A stretch of 64,000 nt of DNA from Lyophyllum atratum (GCA_014905825.1 JACGCN010000049.1:1-64000); one strand, 5' to 3'; positions 42,525 through 53,472 are shown, numbered from the stretch's first letter. Numbers and translations: made by a program. The notes: generated by a model from the letters alone, not told the origin.

Positions 42525-43725
42525 ATGCCTGATCTCAATGATGTTGTTCGTGCACCTCCTGGACTTGCCCAGTTATTTCCCTCTCTTGTCCAAGCTGCTG
42601 GGCCAGGTCTGGTCATGGCACCTCCGCGTCGTTCTGGTCATCCAAGGTTAAAACGCAAAGGTTCGTCTCCTGCATACCACACCATGGTTGATCCTCCGAA
42701 GCGCAGAAAGAAACATCATGAACAACCCGTTACATTGCAGTCAGATCTGCCACTTACTGGTCCCGGATTCGCAGTTTACCGGATCGACGACTTGATGTTT
42801 CACATCATGTCTTTTTGCACTATGGCTTCGCTGGTTGCGATAAGTCACGCGGATCGAGATGGTAGAGATCGTCTCCGACAGATCATACGCATACGGATGA
42901 AAGTCTTGTTGGTTCCCGCCATCCCTGTTGCAGCATCCCAGGAGGTATTCTTCCGAAGGCTACAGATTTCAAGAGCCGCGATATACGGGTCGATCCCATT
43001 TTTTCTGTACAACCCATTATTGGATATCTCCGAATTTCCTTCAAACGATGTCACTATCATAATACCCAAGGGCTATCGCCAATACTGGGTGCGAACTCTG
43101 AGGGAAATTGGGTTCGTGGTTACCCGCCAGAAAGATGTCCATGCGTCGGGGCGATGTTTCCCAGGAGCCTCCAGTGCTGTTCGTTATTGGAGAGCTTCTA
43201 ATGTATGTTTTTTCTTTTTTCCTTTTCTTTTTTATTATTTTAACCGTCAGACTGACTCTTATCTTCCGTGTTGGGTAGGATATCAGCTTCCTTATCATAG
43301 AGAGTCTGACAACGAACATTATTGCTACCCTGTGCGGTAGTACACTGATCACATCCCAGATGAATATGCTCACCGCGTCCCGGTTGTATTGCCTCTATCC
43401 TAAGTTGGCCGCAGAGCGTGTAACCGCCAATGGTTATACCACCGCTCACACCGTTGACATCCAAGAAGTCATAAAGCTAGGCTATACATACCATCACAAT
43501 ACTTCAGACTGGGACAAGCCTTGCGGCACGGCTTGCGGTGCTGTGTGGCGTCGGGCCAAGAATCTCAAAGGTATCGGAACATTGTCATGGGGCGGATATT
43601 CCGGATCAATGGATATTGGTGGCAGAATGACAGATTGTTTGGCAGATGGTGTCGAAGGAACTCGGATAAAGTGGAAGATCGGGTCTGGATGTAGCAACAA
43701 GAATTGTCCGAACTGCCACGCTTGA
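42525..43725 (+). CDS. F-box / nucleotidyltransferase-like protein, pair B
   Basis: Exons 42525-43202 and 43279-43725 (76-nt intron at the same site as in pair A) give 374 aa. A Pro-rich start is followed by basic clusters (RLKRKGSS, PPKRRKKHH), then an F-box-like region VYRIDDLMFHIMSFCTMASL. The NTase-like block is AAIYGSIPFFLYNPLL with SNDVTIIIP (residues 152-181). Exon 2 has ISFLIIESLT, MNMLTASRLYCLYPKLAAE, TACGAVWRRAKNLKG and a Cys-rich end CSNKNCPNCHA. It is clearly paralogous to the pair A protein over the full length. The catalytic-type Asp-x-Asp is reduced to D-V-T, so transferase activity is unlikely. Confidence 0.75.
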
Positions 43726-43959
43726 AATGTTATCCAATTAGTCCGCTTTTTATCGTTACTAATTTGGACCGATGTCAGTAAAACGGCTCAGTATCAACCT
43801 AGCTATAAAAGCAAACATAAGGGTTGATATCATCTACTAAGGACACCTGGGTAAATTCTACCGGTATACTTAGTACTGCTTAGTGACCCTATTGTCAATA
43901 CAAACTCATCAAATGGCCCGATCCAGTCGAAACGGTGCACTATCTGTCAACGCCTTAGG

Positions 43960-44240
43960 GACTTGTGATGCGGCTCTGTGGCGTCGAGTAAGGAACCAAA
44001 AGGTATTGGAAGGTCTTGTGGTGCGGCTTATGATGCGGCTCTGTGGCGTCTAATCAGGAACCCGATATATATTAGCACATTGGTATGGTGATGTTATTTG
44101 TATCGACTGACATTCGTGGCGGGGGCAGGACGCTTAGTTTTATGTATGGGTTTGAAGGAACGAATGTTGTCCGTACTTCGTACTGTTCATGTACCAGGCA
44201 TATGTTGATTGTGAAGCGGCCCTGACTGACTTCCTGCAGG
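43960..44240 (+). pseudogene. Decayed 3' remnant of an F-box/NTase-like gene
   Basis: Plus-strand sequence encodes broken pieces CDAALWRRVRNQKVLE, then a second CDAALWRLIRN, then ISTLVW, GFEGTNVVRTSYCSCTR. Their order matches CGAVWRR, GTLSWGGYSG and GVEGTRIKWKIGSGC at the end of the pair B protein just upstream. A stretch of about 40 bp (TGCGGCTCTGTGGCGTC) is duplicated within it. Stops and frame changes show decay. It implies a former third tandem copy. Confidence 0.6.
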
Positions 44241-44446
44241 GTAGATTGGTACAAGCCATATGTAACAAGACTTGGGCGCAGACAAGCCGGCTGATGTTGA
44301 AACATTGAGGCGTAAGCAGATGCTGACGTTGGCCTATCCGCGGCAAGTAATAATTAATGAGATAACAAAGCTTGTTCATTTCTTCCTTACATCGTAAAAA
44401 ATATAGACATGTGAAGGTGATCAAAGTGATGATGACCTAGCCTGCG

Positions 44447-45345
44447 TCGGCAAGGTCGCTGACATAGGCCGGCAGCAGTGACGAAATTGATATAGATCTG
44501 ACACATGGATAAACGAACTACATACCTGAGAATCGCTAACATTGTAGCGGAACCAGGGCGCTATAGCAAGTCAATACAGCGTCGCTTGCACTGTCCTAGA
44601 AGTGCCGTCATTCCCGGTAGTGGCGATCCCTTGGTGGTTATGTTATACGTTGATGATCCATTGCACGCGACGGTGAACAGGCACGCAATGAGTACTGGTC
44701 GAGGCAGGTGATCTAACCGTGATCTGACTAGGATAACTTTGTGGAACGGTTACAGCGTAGGCCAGGTCTCTGACATAGGCTGGCAGCAGTGACGAAATTG
44801 ATATAGATCTGACACATGGATAAACGAACTACATACCTGAGAATCGCTAACATTGTAGCGGAACCAGGGCGCTATAGCAAGTCAATACAGCGTCGCTTGC
44901 ACTGTCCTAGAAGTGCCGTTATTCCCGGTAGTGGCGAACCCTTGGTGGTTATGTTATATGTTGATGATCCATTGTACGCGATGCTGAACAGGCACACAAT
45001 GAATCCTGGTCGAGGCAGTGATCTAACCGTGATCTGACTCGGATAACTTCGTGGAACGGTTACAGCGTAGGCCAGGTCTCTGACATAGGCTGACAGCAGT
45101 GACAAATTTGATATAGATCTGACACATGAACAGATGAACTACATACCTGGGAATCGCTAACATTGTAGCGGAACCAGGGCGCTGTCGCTTGCATTGTCCT
45201 TGAAGTGCCGTCATTCCCAGTAGTAACGAAACCCCAACGGTCACGTCACATGTCGACGCCCCATTGCACGCGACCGTGAACAGGCACACGATGAGTCCTG
45301 GTCGAGGCAGCGATCTAACCGTGATCTGATTTGGATGACTCTTGG
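44447..45345. repeat. Three tandem copies of a ~311-bp repeat
   Basis: Copies start near 44447, 44758 and 45069. Landmarks ATATAGATCTGACACATG, AACTACATACCTG and GTGATCTGACT recur with period 310-311 bp. Copies 1 and 2 are nearly identical and copy 3 is diverged and missing about 20 bp. Each holds a 68-88 codon open frame (MDKRTTYLRIANIVAEPGRY), but the period is not a multiple of three and copy 3 breaks it. It is better seen as a minisatellite than a gene. Confidence 0.88.
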
Positions 45346-45594
45346 CGGAATGGTTAAGGTGTTGCCAAACATTTGCAAATATACACTCATCAACAACGTA
45401 GAAGGCCCTTCAACTTTTGTTCGACTTCAGATTGATTGTAACAAGATCATCCAACAATTTGGTGAGATCTCTTTCATCTTTCATATCATTATAGTGGACG
45501 TCCGCTTTCCTTATTATACAGGTTTTATCATCTCAGTTTCTTATTCATACATATGATCTGGAGTCACTTTTGTGGCTCAATTCAACCATTGAAT
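45346..45594. other. Spacer between two tandem repeat arrays
   Basis: 250 bp, AT-rich, with a 73-codon open frame that lacks any support. Nothing identified. Confidence 0.4.
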
Positions 45595-46313
45595 GCCATG
45601 TTTATTATTCCTTTAGCAAGTGCGAGGTTCTCGACACATACCCTTAACCTGTGCCTTACAAACGGAGTACTATGGTGAGTGCGTGCCTATGAGATGTATA
45701 TCTGACCCTGACCGTTAGTGGCATCTAGGCAATCTTGCTGATGTTCGCGTCTTTTGTTCGACGTCCGGACTTATTGCGCTTGCGATGGCTTGTCAGATCT
45801 GTTGGCTTTCATGTGACGGATCCCCGGCAAGTAGCCATGTTTGTTATTCCTTTAGCAAGTGCGAGGTTCTCGACACATACCCTTAACCTGTGCCTTACAA
45901 ACGGAGTACTATGGTGAGTGCGTGCCTATGAGATGTATATCTGACCCTGACCGTTAGTGGCATCTAGGCAATCTTGCTGATGTTCGCGTCTTATGTTCGA
46001 CGTCCGGTCTTATTGCGCTTGCGATGGCTTGTCAGATCTGTTGGTTTTCATGTGACGGATCCCCGGCAAGTAGCCATGTTTGCTATTCCTTTAGCGAGTG
46101 CGAGGTTCTCGACACATACCCTTAACCTGTGCCTTACAAACGGAGTACTACGGTGAGTGCGTGCCTATGAGATGTATATCTGACCCTGACCGTTGGTGGC
46201 ATCTGGACGATCTTACTGATGAAGTTCGCGTCTTTCGCTCAACATCCAGACTTATTGTGCTTGCGATGGCTTGTCAGATCTGTTGGTTTTCGTGTGACGG
46301 ATCCCCGGCAAGT
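45595..46313. repeat. Three tandem copies of a 239-bp repeat
   Basis: Copies start near 45595, 45834 and 46073. Each begins GCCATGTTT(A/G)(T/C)TATTCCTTTA and carries CGAGGTTCTCGACACATACC and GGCTTGTCAGATCTGTTGG. Copies 1 and 2 differ at very few positions. Copy 3 is more diverged at its end, where it runs into unique sequence after CCCCGGCAAGTG. The period is not a multiple of three, so no protein repeat is implied. Confidence 0.9.
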
Positions 46314-46862
46314 GATATGCCGATATTCTTCTTGAGATCAATTGTTTATGCGACCTTACATAGATCCAACTTAGCGAATTGTGAAGCTGATGACATGCAA
46401 TCTTACAAAGATCCGATTCGCTTAACGAATTGTGAGCACCATAACATGAGATTATATCACCGATGTTCGGTACGTCCCGATTTTTCATTCATTTCCTTTC
46501 TGTTCACCGATATAGGACAGTGCTTATTAAGAATATCATATGTTTCCAAAGTGGTTCCTTATCTCTATAAGGGGTGCGGTAGCCTGGTGGAATGTCAGCT
46601 TATAACCTTTGCTAACATGTGATACAGGACCACTATCGCTATTTTCTACTTCTATCTTGTCCAAGGTGCGCCACATGTCACCACGTCTCCTTAATCTGCT
46701 TTGATATGGATATGACTGAACATAATCTTATTTTCTCTTCCCCACCCTTCCTCTTCCCTTGTTCCTTCCGGGCCCGCACTTCTCCCGATATTTATTTTCC
46801 TTTGTTATTCTACGCTGAGTCGTACTTGAACATGTGTACCACGTGTTCCGCTACCTTCACAG
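46314..46862. other. AT-rich spacer with a small imperfect duplication
   Basis: Within 46360-46450 a segment of about 65 bp is roughly duplicated (AGATCC...TTAGCGAATTGTGA...ACATG twice). The remainder is CT-rich and AT-rich sequence leading to a TATA box. No gene is seen. Confidence 0.45.
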
Positions 46863-46868
46863 TATAAA
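46863..46868 (+). promoter_or_regulatory. TATA box of the nuclear-protein gene at 47015
   Basis: TATAAA lies about 100 bp upstream of a probable leader exon end at 46964. A leader intron 46965-47014 (GTGAGT...TTCAG) ends directly before the ATG at 47015. This decides the start in favour of 47015. Confidence 0.55.
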
Positions 46869-47014
46869 GTACTTCGTTGAATCAGCGCTTTATCTATATC
46901 ATTCAAATTATTGTCACTCTAATTTCAAACTACAACATTTCTAGGCCAAATTTGACAATACCGACGTGAGTTTTGCATACTCTCTCAATGACGGTTATTG
47001 ATTATCATGTTCAG

Positions 47015-48415
47015 ATGACATCTTATAGCGGCCCGTTTATCCGAAAACGACTCATGGGCCTCAGAGGCTATGCGGCGAACCCTCAGTTTACCGACACTGT
47101 GAGTTGGACGCAGGATCAAAGCGGCAACATGTTAGTCGAGCGCCAGTTAGGCGCAAAGAAGAGCGACGCCGATGGACCCGTAAACGATGCTGTATGCATT
47201 GTCGTTGGATTGGTCTCCTCAAACAAGCTATTTACAACCCCAGGCGGAAATTACAACGCAGAATTTAACACATTTTCAACCGCTAAATTCCAACTCACTC
47301 TGCTTTCACCAGATGATCCCGACTTCGGACCTGATTACCCTGTGGCATTGGACAATCTTGCATCTTGTCAACGTGCCACTGCAACTGGCAATGACCATCG
47401 ATACCTAATCCTCGAATCCGGGCCTGGGAATCGCTCACTTCGCCTTTCGGCACCAATGATGGAGTCAAGGGTGCGTTATATTTGTTCAATACATTGTCTA
47501 CAGCTGATCTCATTGTGTCGCAGAGCAGCGCTATTCCGAAAGACGGTACTTGTTATGCATTCATTGCTGCTGATGGAGACGTCTGATGGCCTATATTTCA
47601 CAGGTACATTAGATTATGATACAGAAACCTGGCCAGTACCGGAGAGGTTTGAGGAGGCATTTGAGGCAGTGAAACATACCCATCAAATTCTGCCTCTAAT
47701 GGTGTATGATACCGATGGAGCACTAGTCGCTCCTAGCCTTGTCACTTCAAAGATATCAGGTGCTCTGGTCGAGGCTTATTTTCGCATGCGCCACTTTGTC
47801 ATTTCTGGCAAAGACGGTAAATACAATTCATTTTCCGGGCTGATCGAACAAATAGTCATTTTACGACCACCACCTCCTCGATCACCCAGTCGTTACCGTA
47901 CACAGGGTCTGTCTGGACCAGTTCGACCAGATCCCATACCATTTATACCCTCCAGGTCCGAGCAGAAGTCTGCTGCTGACGTGTTCCTTGAGCCCACTAT
48001 TTTGGGCAAACGGCCGCATCGACCAACAGTCGCGTCCGGTTCTGGAAGTTCTAATAGGTCAGAGCATTCTGATGTGTTCCTCGAGCCGACTGTTTTGAGC
48101 AAACGACCGCATCAACCAACCGTCGCTTCCAGTTCTGAAGGTTCCACTCAAATTACGATTGGTGTTCCTCGCGTCGGAAATTCTACGCCCCTCGGGATCT
48201 CTTCCGGTACTATTGCTGTAGCTGCTGCTGCTGCAGCTGCTTCTCCGGAACCACCATCCCCTTCGTCGACTTTATCATCTTCGGTGTTGGATGGGTACAG
48301 TTTATTGACCGATGACGGTGAACAAGAACACATCGATGTTCTGCAACAGCATTCAAACTCTGCTGTGGATGAAGACGTAGCTCCGCCTGCAAAGAAGAGA
48401 AAGACCAGACGCTAG
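47015..48415 (+). CDS. Unknown nuclear-type protein with duplicated motif and C-terminal NLS
   Basis: From ATG 47015 (MTSYSGPFIRKRLMGLRGYA) the frame stays open to TAG at 48413-48415, about 466 aa. The N-terminal 250 residues look folded but are not recognised (PSLVTSKISGALVEAYFRMR). The rest is disordered: a Pro/Arg stretch, two copies of a motif of about 25 residues (DVFLEPT(I/V)L(G/S)KRPH, then PTVAS), a run of Ala, a Pro/Ser stretch, an acidic segment and a final PPAKKRKTRR, a strong nuclear localisation signal. An intron-like block (47472-47524, 53 nt) would shift the frame if removed. The next gene on the strand, 280 bp on, is Med25-like, so a nuclear role is plausible but unproven. Confidence 0.65.
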   Translation: MTSYSGPFIRKRLMGLRGYAANPQFTDTVSWTQDQSGNMLVERQLGAKKSDADGPVNDAVCIVVGLVSSNKLFTTPGGNYNAEFNTFSTAKFQLTLLSPDDPDFGPDYPVALDNLASCQRATATGNDHRYLILESGPGNRSLRLSAPMMESRVRYICSIHCLQLISLCRRAALFRKTVLVMHSLLLMETSDGLYFTGTLDYDTETWPVPERFEEAFEAVKHTHQILPLMVYDTDGALVAPSLVTSKISGALVEAYFRMRHFVISGKDGKYNSFSGLIEQIVILRPPPPRSPSRYRTQGLSGPVRPDPIPFIPSRSEQKSAADVFLEPTILGKRPHRPTVASGSGSSNRSEHSDVFLEPTVLSKRPHQPTVASSSEGSTQITIGVPRVGNSTPLGISSGTIAVAAAAAAASPEPPSPSSTLSSSVLDGYSLLTDDGEQEHIDVLQQHSNSAVDEDVAPPAKKRKTRR

Positions 48416-48695
48416 TGAATGGTATATTGGGATGTATGTTGTTAACGCTACTCTATCTACTATGTGTCCAGATCACTATCGCTATTAGCTGGCAGCCTTG
48501 CCTCTCTTTTGTTCTGATGATTATATATTTTATGTTTGGATGTCAGGTCGACCACAACTTTCGAATGGGTAGTTCTGTGAGGCGACGAATGGGTTCCGTT
48601 AGCAGTTGATACGTACTGGGGTCCCATATACACATACAACGTAATACAACTCTTTGTGACGTCTGACTTCGTGACTTGTGTTATCGACGGTTACC

Positions 48696-50673
48696 ATGCA
48701 CACCAACTTTGCGACACCGCCTATAGCCCTCAACTGCCATAGCTCGACTTTTGGGCCTTTGATGCCACGCCAGACTGTAGCGACATTGTTTGTGATAGAA
48801 AACTCACATGCTATGTCAGCCATGTGGCCAGATCTACAAGGTCGCTATCTACATAGCATCATGACCATGTTCGAGAATGCGAACCCTATGGCTCCGGTAA
48901 GTTCAACATGAATATTTGAAAGCTGAATCACAATTACTGTTATTTACTATAGGTCACCACATTCATAGTAGAAAGTCTGCCTGTCCACAATACGGGCTTT
49001 GTTGCTCCTCCGCGGCAGTATGACACCCTTCGAAGTGGACTACAAGATATTCGATTCAATCGGGATGTCCAAAACCGACTCTCTGTGGATAAGATCTTGC
49101 ATGGTATTGAAGTAGGTCGAACACTCTCAAACTAACGGCCCAAATCTAACTTTGTCAGTTCCTTGCCTCCGTGAAGTTTTCAGCGCAGCCCATAGTGCGA
49201 CACATTATAATTGTTGCTGCATCAACGCCTTTTGATGATATGCATAATCCGATGCCTTACAGGGGTGAGAGCCCCTGGCTCCAACTTGCACATATACTTA
49301 CACGAGTATGTATTTCCTTGTAATTAACCTAATGATACTGTTGTCATTACATCATTTTAGACCGCTATTCAATGTCATATGGTGTTATGCCCTACTCAGG
49401 ACATGAGCCCATTCATGATGCTTTTCGACGAGACGGTTAGAATGTTCCCTTATCATATAAAAAATTCGTTCATACTTTTATTGTCATTCTGGTATAGGTG
49501 AGACTGCAAAACCTCGTTGAAGAACTACCATCCTTCGCTGTTGATAATCGACTACTTATATTCCGCCTGTCAGCCACGTCCAACTTGTATTCAGCTACAG
49601 GTTCGTTGACGCTCTTCTGAACTTTACTATATTCAGCTAATGTAGGGAGAAAAGGTTTCATAGTTCCTCCTGTTGATGTACGTAACTATCTGTTGGATAA
49701 TACGCCGATATCCGTTTTCCCTCAACACCTAATGACCTAGCCATCACCGTGTCAACCTGTTCCGCCTCGTTGTAAACGTGTTCCGCCTCGTTGTAAGCAC
49801 TCCCTTCCAATTCCTATCCGGACTAGCATTGACGACAATATGCATATGCTAGCACCATCTCAGGAGCTTGAAAATCATACAAATATCGTCTCGCGGCTGC
49901 AACAGTTCCATCGTCTTACAGAGAAGCCAGTAAACGGCGTCGAGCCTATGCGTGACTCATTCTTCAAGGAAGAGATAGTTCAGGTCGAGCCTATGGGAGC
50001 CCATACGCTGTCGAGTCTTTCAGCTCTGAGCGACTGTCCCAGGCGCAATGGAAGTAGACGGGCACTCTCTATCTCTAAGACTGCACGCAGTGATCGTATG
50101 GCTTCGAGTAGCCCAATGAAGTCGCGACCACACCGACCAGGATTGCCTCGACAGAATTCATTTATATCCTCGCCCGAGACGGTCAGCTTTCCTTCTTAGT
50201 CTCCATTTATTATTCCTTCTAATGTTTGCCTGCAGATCCAATATCGGACCTACTGGCCTCCGCCTGTATTGACAGTGGCTGCACAGCGGCATGAAGAACA
50301 AGCTGTATCCCAAAATCTCGCTCACGACATGTATACCGAGCATCTGCCCTTCTCTTACGCTTTCGGCGCTAGGGCTCAAGCATTCAGCAATGCCGAAGAA
50401 ACATGCCCTCACCGCTTACCACGAGGAACCTCCTGTCCAGGGGACGAGGAGCCCTTCAACTTCAATGCTGAATATGTCGCAGCGACTGCAGCATTGTTCA
50501 ATTTAGAAATCCTCCCCGCATATCCTGACCTCCAACCAGGCTTGAAGGATAATATCTCGCCTAGGCATGCCTTCTACATTGCACAGGGTCATGGCTTTGT
50601 GTCACCGAGCCCATCTTCGGTATATGATCCCGGTGAACTGTATGGCGCGATTGAGCGTAATGAGACCATCTAA
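48696..50673 (+). CDS. Mediator subunit 25-type von Willebrand A domain protein
   Basis: Eight exons (48696-48896, 48953-49111, 49159-49305, 49361-49435, 49498-49600, 49646-49677, 49741-50181, 50236-50673) join in frame, 531 aa. Residues about 30-230 match the Med25_VWA pattern of agarics: ATLFVIENSHAMSAMWPDLQ, then RYLHSIMTMFENANP, RHIIIVAASTPFDDMHNP, ESPWLQLAHILTRT and QCHMVLCPTQDM. In Mediator this domain docks the subunit to the complex. The C-terminal half is Ser/Pro/Arg-rich with no ACID domain visible, and carries a VPPRCK repeat twice. It may be a divergent or duplicated Med25 rather than the core subunit. It looks intact. Confidence 0.78.
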
Positions 50674-51240
50674 CCGTCTGTACCCTTATCCCTTGAATGC
50701 CCTATTGCAGTGGCAGATTCGCCAGGGACTTTATATGCCATGTCCCACTTTCCGAACAATAGCTCTTCATCTACCGGCTGGGCATGCTATGTGACTCTCC
50801 ACTTCATGATAGCTCCTCGTCACCATCTTTATGGTCATCTCCAAGTTGACGCTGTTATTCTACCAGGCCTAACGTAACGATCACCTTACCGTGTTTACTT
50901 ACTCGTCCCGATGCTTCTTCACTTTTGTTCAATGTCTTACAGGAGTTTCATTTGCTTGTGATTATTTTTGGGCTTTTGATCGAACTATTTATACTTCTAC
51001 AGTTGGTATTCCAATCCACGTATCTGTACCATAAAACATAATTTGTTTTCGAAGAACGTGGAGTTGCAGGGAAATCAACGTGAGCAGGCACATGATGAAA
51101 TTCATCTGTGTGATGGTAATGGTATTCGTACATGTAAAAGGGCCACAAAATCAACGGAATTGGACACGCGATTCAATGCATCGATGATACACACACGCCA
51201 AGTATGAATGTTTCAAATTACATGTCAAGCTTACGGCCCA
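50674..51240. other. 3' flank and spacer before the foldback element
   Basis: About 570 bp without a supported gene. The 3' processing region of the Med25-like gene should lie here. Confidence 0.45.
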
Positions 51241-52061
51241 TTACACTGGGTGCAAATGACCATATATTGAGGGGAAAAATCTTGATTATATTGTGAAGGT
51301 CCTCTTTATATAATACAACCATATTCAGCAGTCATATTGTGTAATTATTTTGAATTTCTTTCTATTTTGACCATATGAAATATAGTGGACAAATTCATCA
51401 TATTTTCTAGAAAGAAATTTTGAATACATTCACAATATTTCCAGTGTATAGTTAAGCCATATATTTTGGAAATAGAATATATTTCTTCTGAATTTTCTCA
51501 TGACAGATATCATGAAAGTATACATCATATCTTTAGCATAAATTTGGTGGCCAAATGTAAAAAAAGAATCCAATATTTTCACAATTTAATTGATTAAGAA
51601 TTCAAAATATATTCAGAATATCTTGCACCTGCTCATCACTTATGCCCCTTTTTGTCAACATTGCTCAAAATGGACTTGAAGTATTGTGAAATAAGTTTGA
51701 AATATCAAGCAATCAAATTGTAAAAATGTGGTGAAGATTTTCTAAATTTGGTCACAGAATTTATGCTGAAAATATGAAATATACTTTCATGATATCTGTC
51801 ATGAGAAAATCAAGAACAAATGTAGTCTATTTCTAAAATATATGGCTTAACTATACACTGGAAATATTGTGAATGTATTCAAGATTTCTTTTCAGAAAAT
51901 ATGATGAATTTGTCCACTATATTTCATATAGTCAAAATAGAAAGAAATTCAAAATAAATACATAATATGACTGCTCAACATGGTTGTATTATATAAAGAG
52001 GACCTTCACAATATAATCAAGATTTTTCTCATCAATATATTGTCATTTGCACCCAGTGTTA
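51241..52061. mobile_element. 815-bp foldback (MITE-like) DNA transposon with TTA target duplication
   Basis: The element runs 51244-52058. It starts CACTGGGTGCAAATGAC and ends with the exact complement, flanked by TTA on both sides (51241-51243 and 52059-52061). The two halves are inverted copies over most of their length, roughly 350-380 bp each with scattered mismatches, so almost the whole element could form one hairpin. It is very AT-rich and codes for nothing. A 3-bp TTA duplication fits PIF/Harbinger, and a CACT(G) end with 3-bp duplication also fits CACTA/EnSpm-type elements; I cannot decide between them. Confidence 0.92.
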
Positions 52062-53472
52062 CTCCTCTACCGTCTTTTTCATGCCCCTGACCAACATGAA
52101 CCTCTGGGCGACCGTCAGTTGTGGGACGGCCTCCTTGAAAAGCCTATGTAGATCGTCCTCGGGCCATTCGGCAAGGGCGAAAAGCTTTTCGCTGGTCCCT
52201 AGGTCCTGTCCGATTAGCGCTTCCATGATGCCACTCATATCGTGCTCTAAGTTCGCTAAAAATCGGTGTAGATCAAGATGCGGGGCCTGCATTTCGTCAG
52301 GCTCAGGCTTTGGCGATGCTTCCAGAGCAATCTTTGTGACCAGAACTATGAGCATGGTTTGAAGTGATAAACATGACCTACAGACATTTATCGCATGATG
52401 ATGATATGATCCAGCAACATTGTGCGTGTAGGGATGCTTTCGTTTCTGTCAATTGTAATGAGCGCCTGCATATACAAATCCTGAAGTGTCGCTTACCTTG
52501 AGGGAGACGGAACGTTGGGCGTATAAATCTTTTGGCATAATATGAGATAAAGAACTAGAAGAAGCATCAGCACTAGTAGAAGTTTTTCCCGTCTGAATGG
52601 AATGTTAGCGACTGTCACGAGTTAGACGCGATCCAATCATACTTTTGCGACTGCAATTGTAGCCAAGAGGCCTTTGTTATCGGTCCCATCCTCGTGCTTT
52701 AAGTGCTGTTTCAAAACTTCCTATAGTGACACCTTTAAATGTAGGCGTAGCACATAGTTATAACAGGAATTCATACCAGTTTGACGGATGTATTAGCCTT
52801 CAGAATGGGTTGTCAATCGGTCTCTACCAGGGATGACGCGAAAGGAAAGTATGTACATACGATAGATTTTGCAGTGCCCTTCGAAGTAGATTCGACCACG
52901 CGAAGATTTGTGGACAGAGATGCACCATGAATGGATCTTTCCTCCGTTCCCTGCAAAACCATTTCAGATAATGTACAGTCAAAGGAATAAAATCGACCTT
53001 TTCATTCCTCGTAGAGGGTAGTCGGGAGTGGCAAGCTGTTGTCTGACAGAACTATTATGTTAATCAACATGCACGTCAATTGTTAGAAAACGCACGGCCA
53101 TTCGTGGCGGATATCGGGCTCGAAACTCATCACTGACGAAGTTGTAGTCGTTACCGTCGTCCATACCCCCACTGGTCCCGTTCAAAACAGTGTAAATTCC
53201 TGACACGCTGCGATTCAACATTCTTGATATATCAGCCACGGAGGTGTCATGTGCTGCAAGTATCCGCATTTTGGAACGCTCTTGACGTGTCGTTAAGTTT
53301 CTGTACGGTACGCGGGTAGGTGACCAGAAGTTAAAATTGACAATACTGTGAGATTAGACATACCCCATCCTGTCGATGCCAGGGATGAATAGACTTTCGC
53401 AGGTAGTTTCAGCACTAAGGTCAACTTCATCAGGGAATTGCCGCCATGTTGTATGGTACAGCGGACTTCGCA
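52059..53472 (-). CDS. Unknown protein with helix-turn-helix-like segment (agaric family)
   Basis: The minus-strand exon around 53297-53090 reads LTTRQERSKMRILAAHDTSV, then ADISRMLNRSVSGIYTVLNG, then DYNFVSDEFRARYPPR. This is a recognisable short homeodomain/HTH-like pattern found in multi-copy agaric proteins. An upstream exon (WRQFPDEVDLSAETTCESLF, start not fixed) and several downstream exons follow. The last exon, from about 52331, reads IALEASPKPEPDEMQAPHLD and ends QRFMLVRGMKKTVEE with TAA at 52061-52059. That stop codon is the target-site duplication of the foldback element. DNA binding is inferred only from the HTH look. Internal exons between 53090 and 52520 are uncertain. Confidence 0.55.

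Noticed and set aside
44505..45037. Repeated small ORFs MDKRTTYLRI... as a protein family
   Set aside because: They arise from the 311-bp tandem repeat; the period is not a multiple of three and the third copy breaks the frame.
44447..46313. CRISPR-like array
   Set aside because: Repeat units are hundreds of bases long and directly abutting, with no spacers, in a eukaryotic genome.
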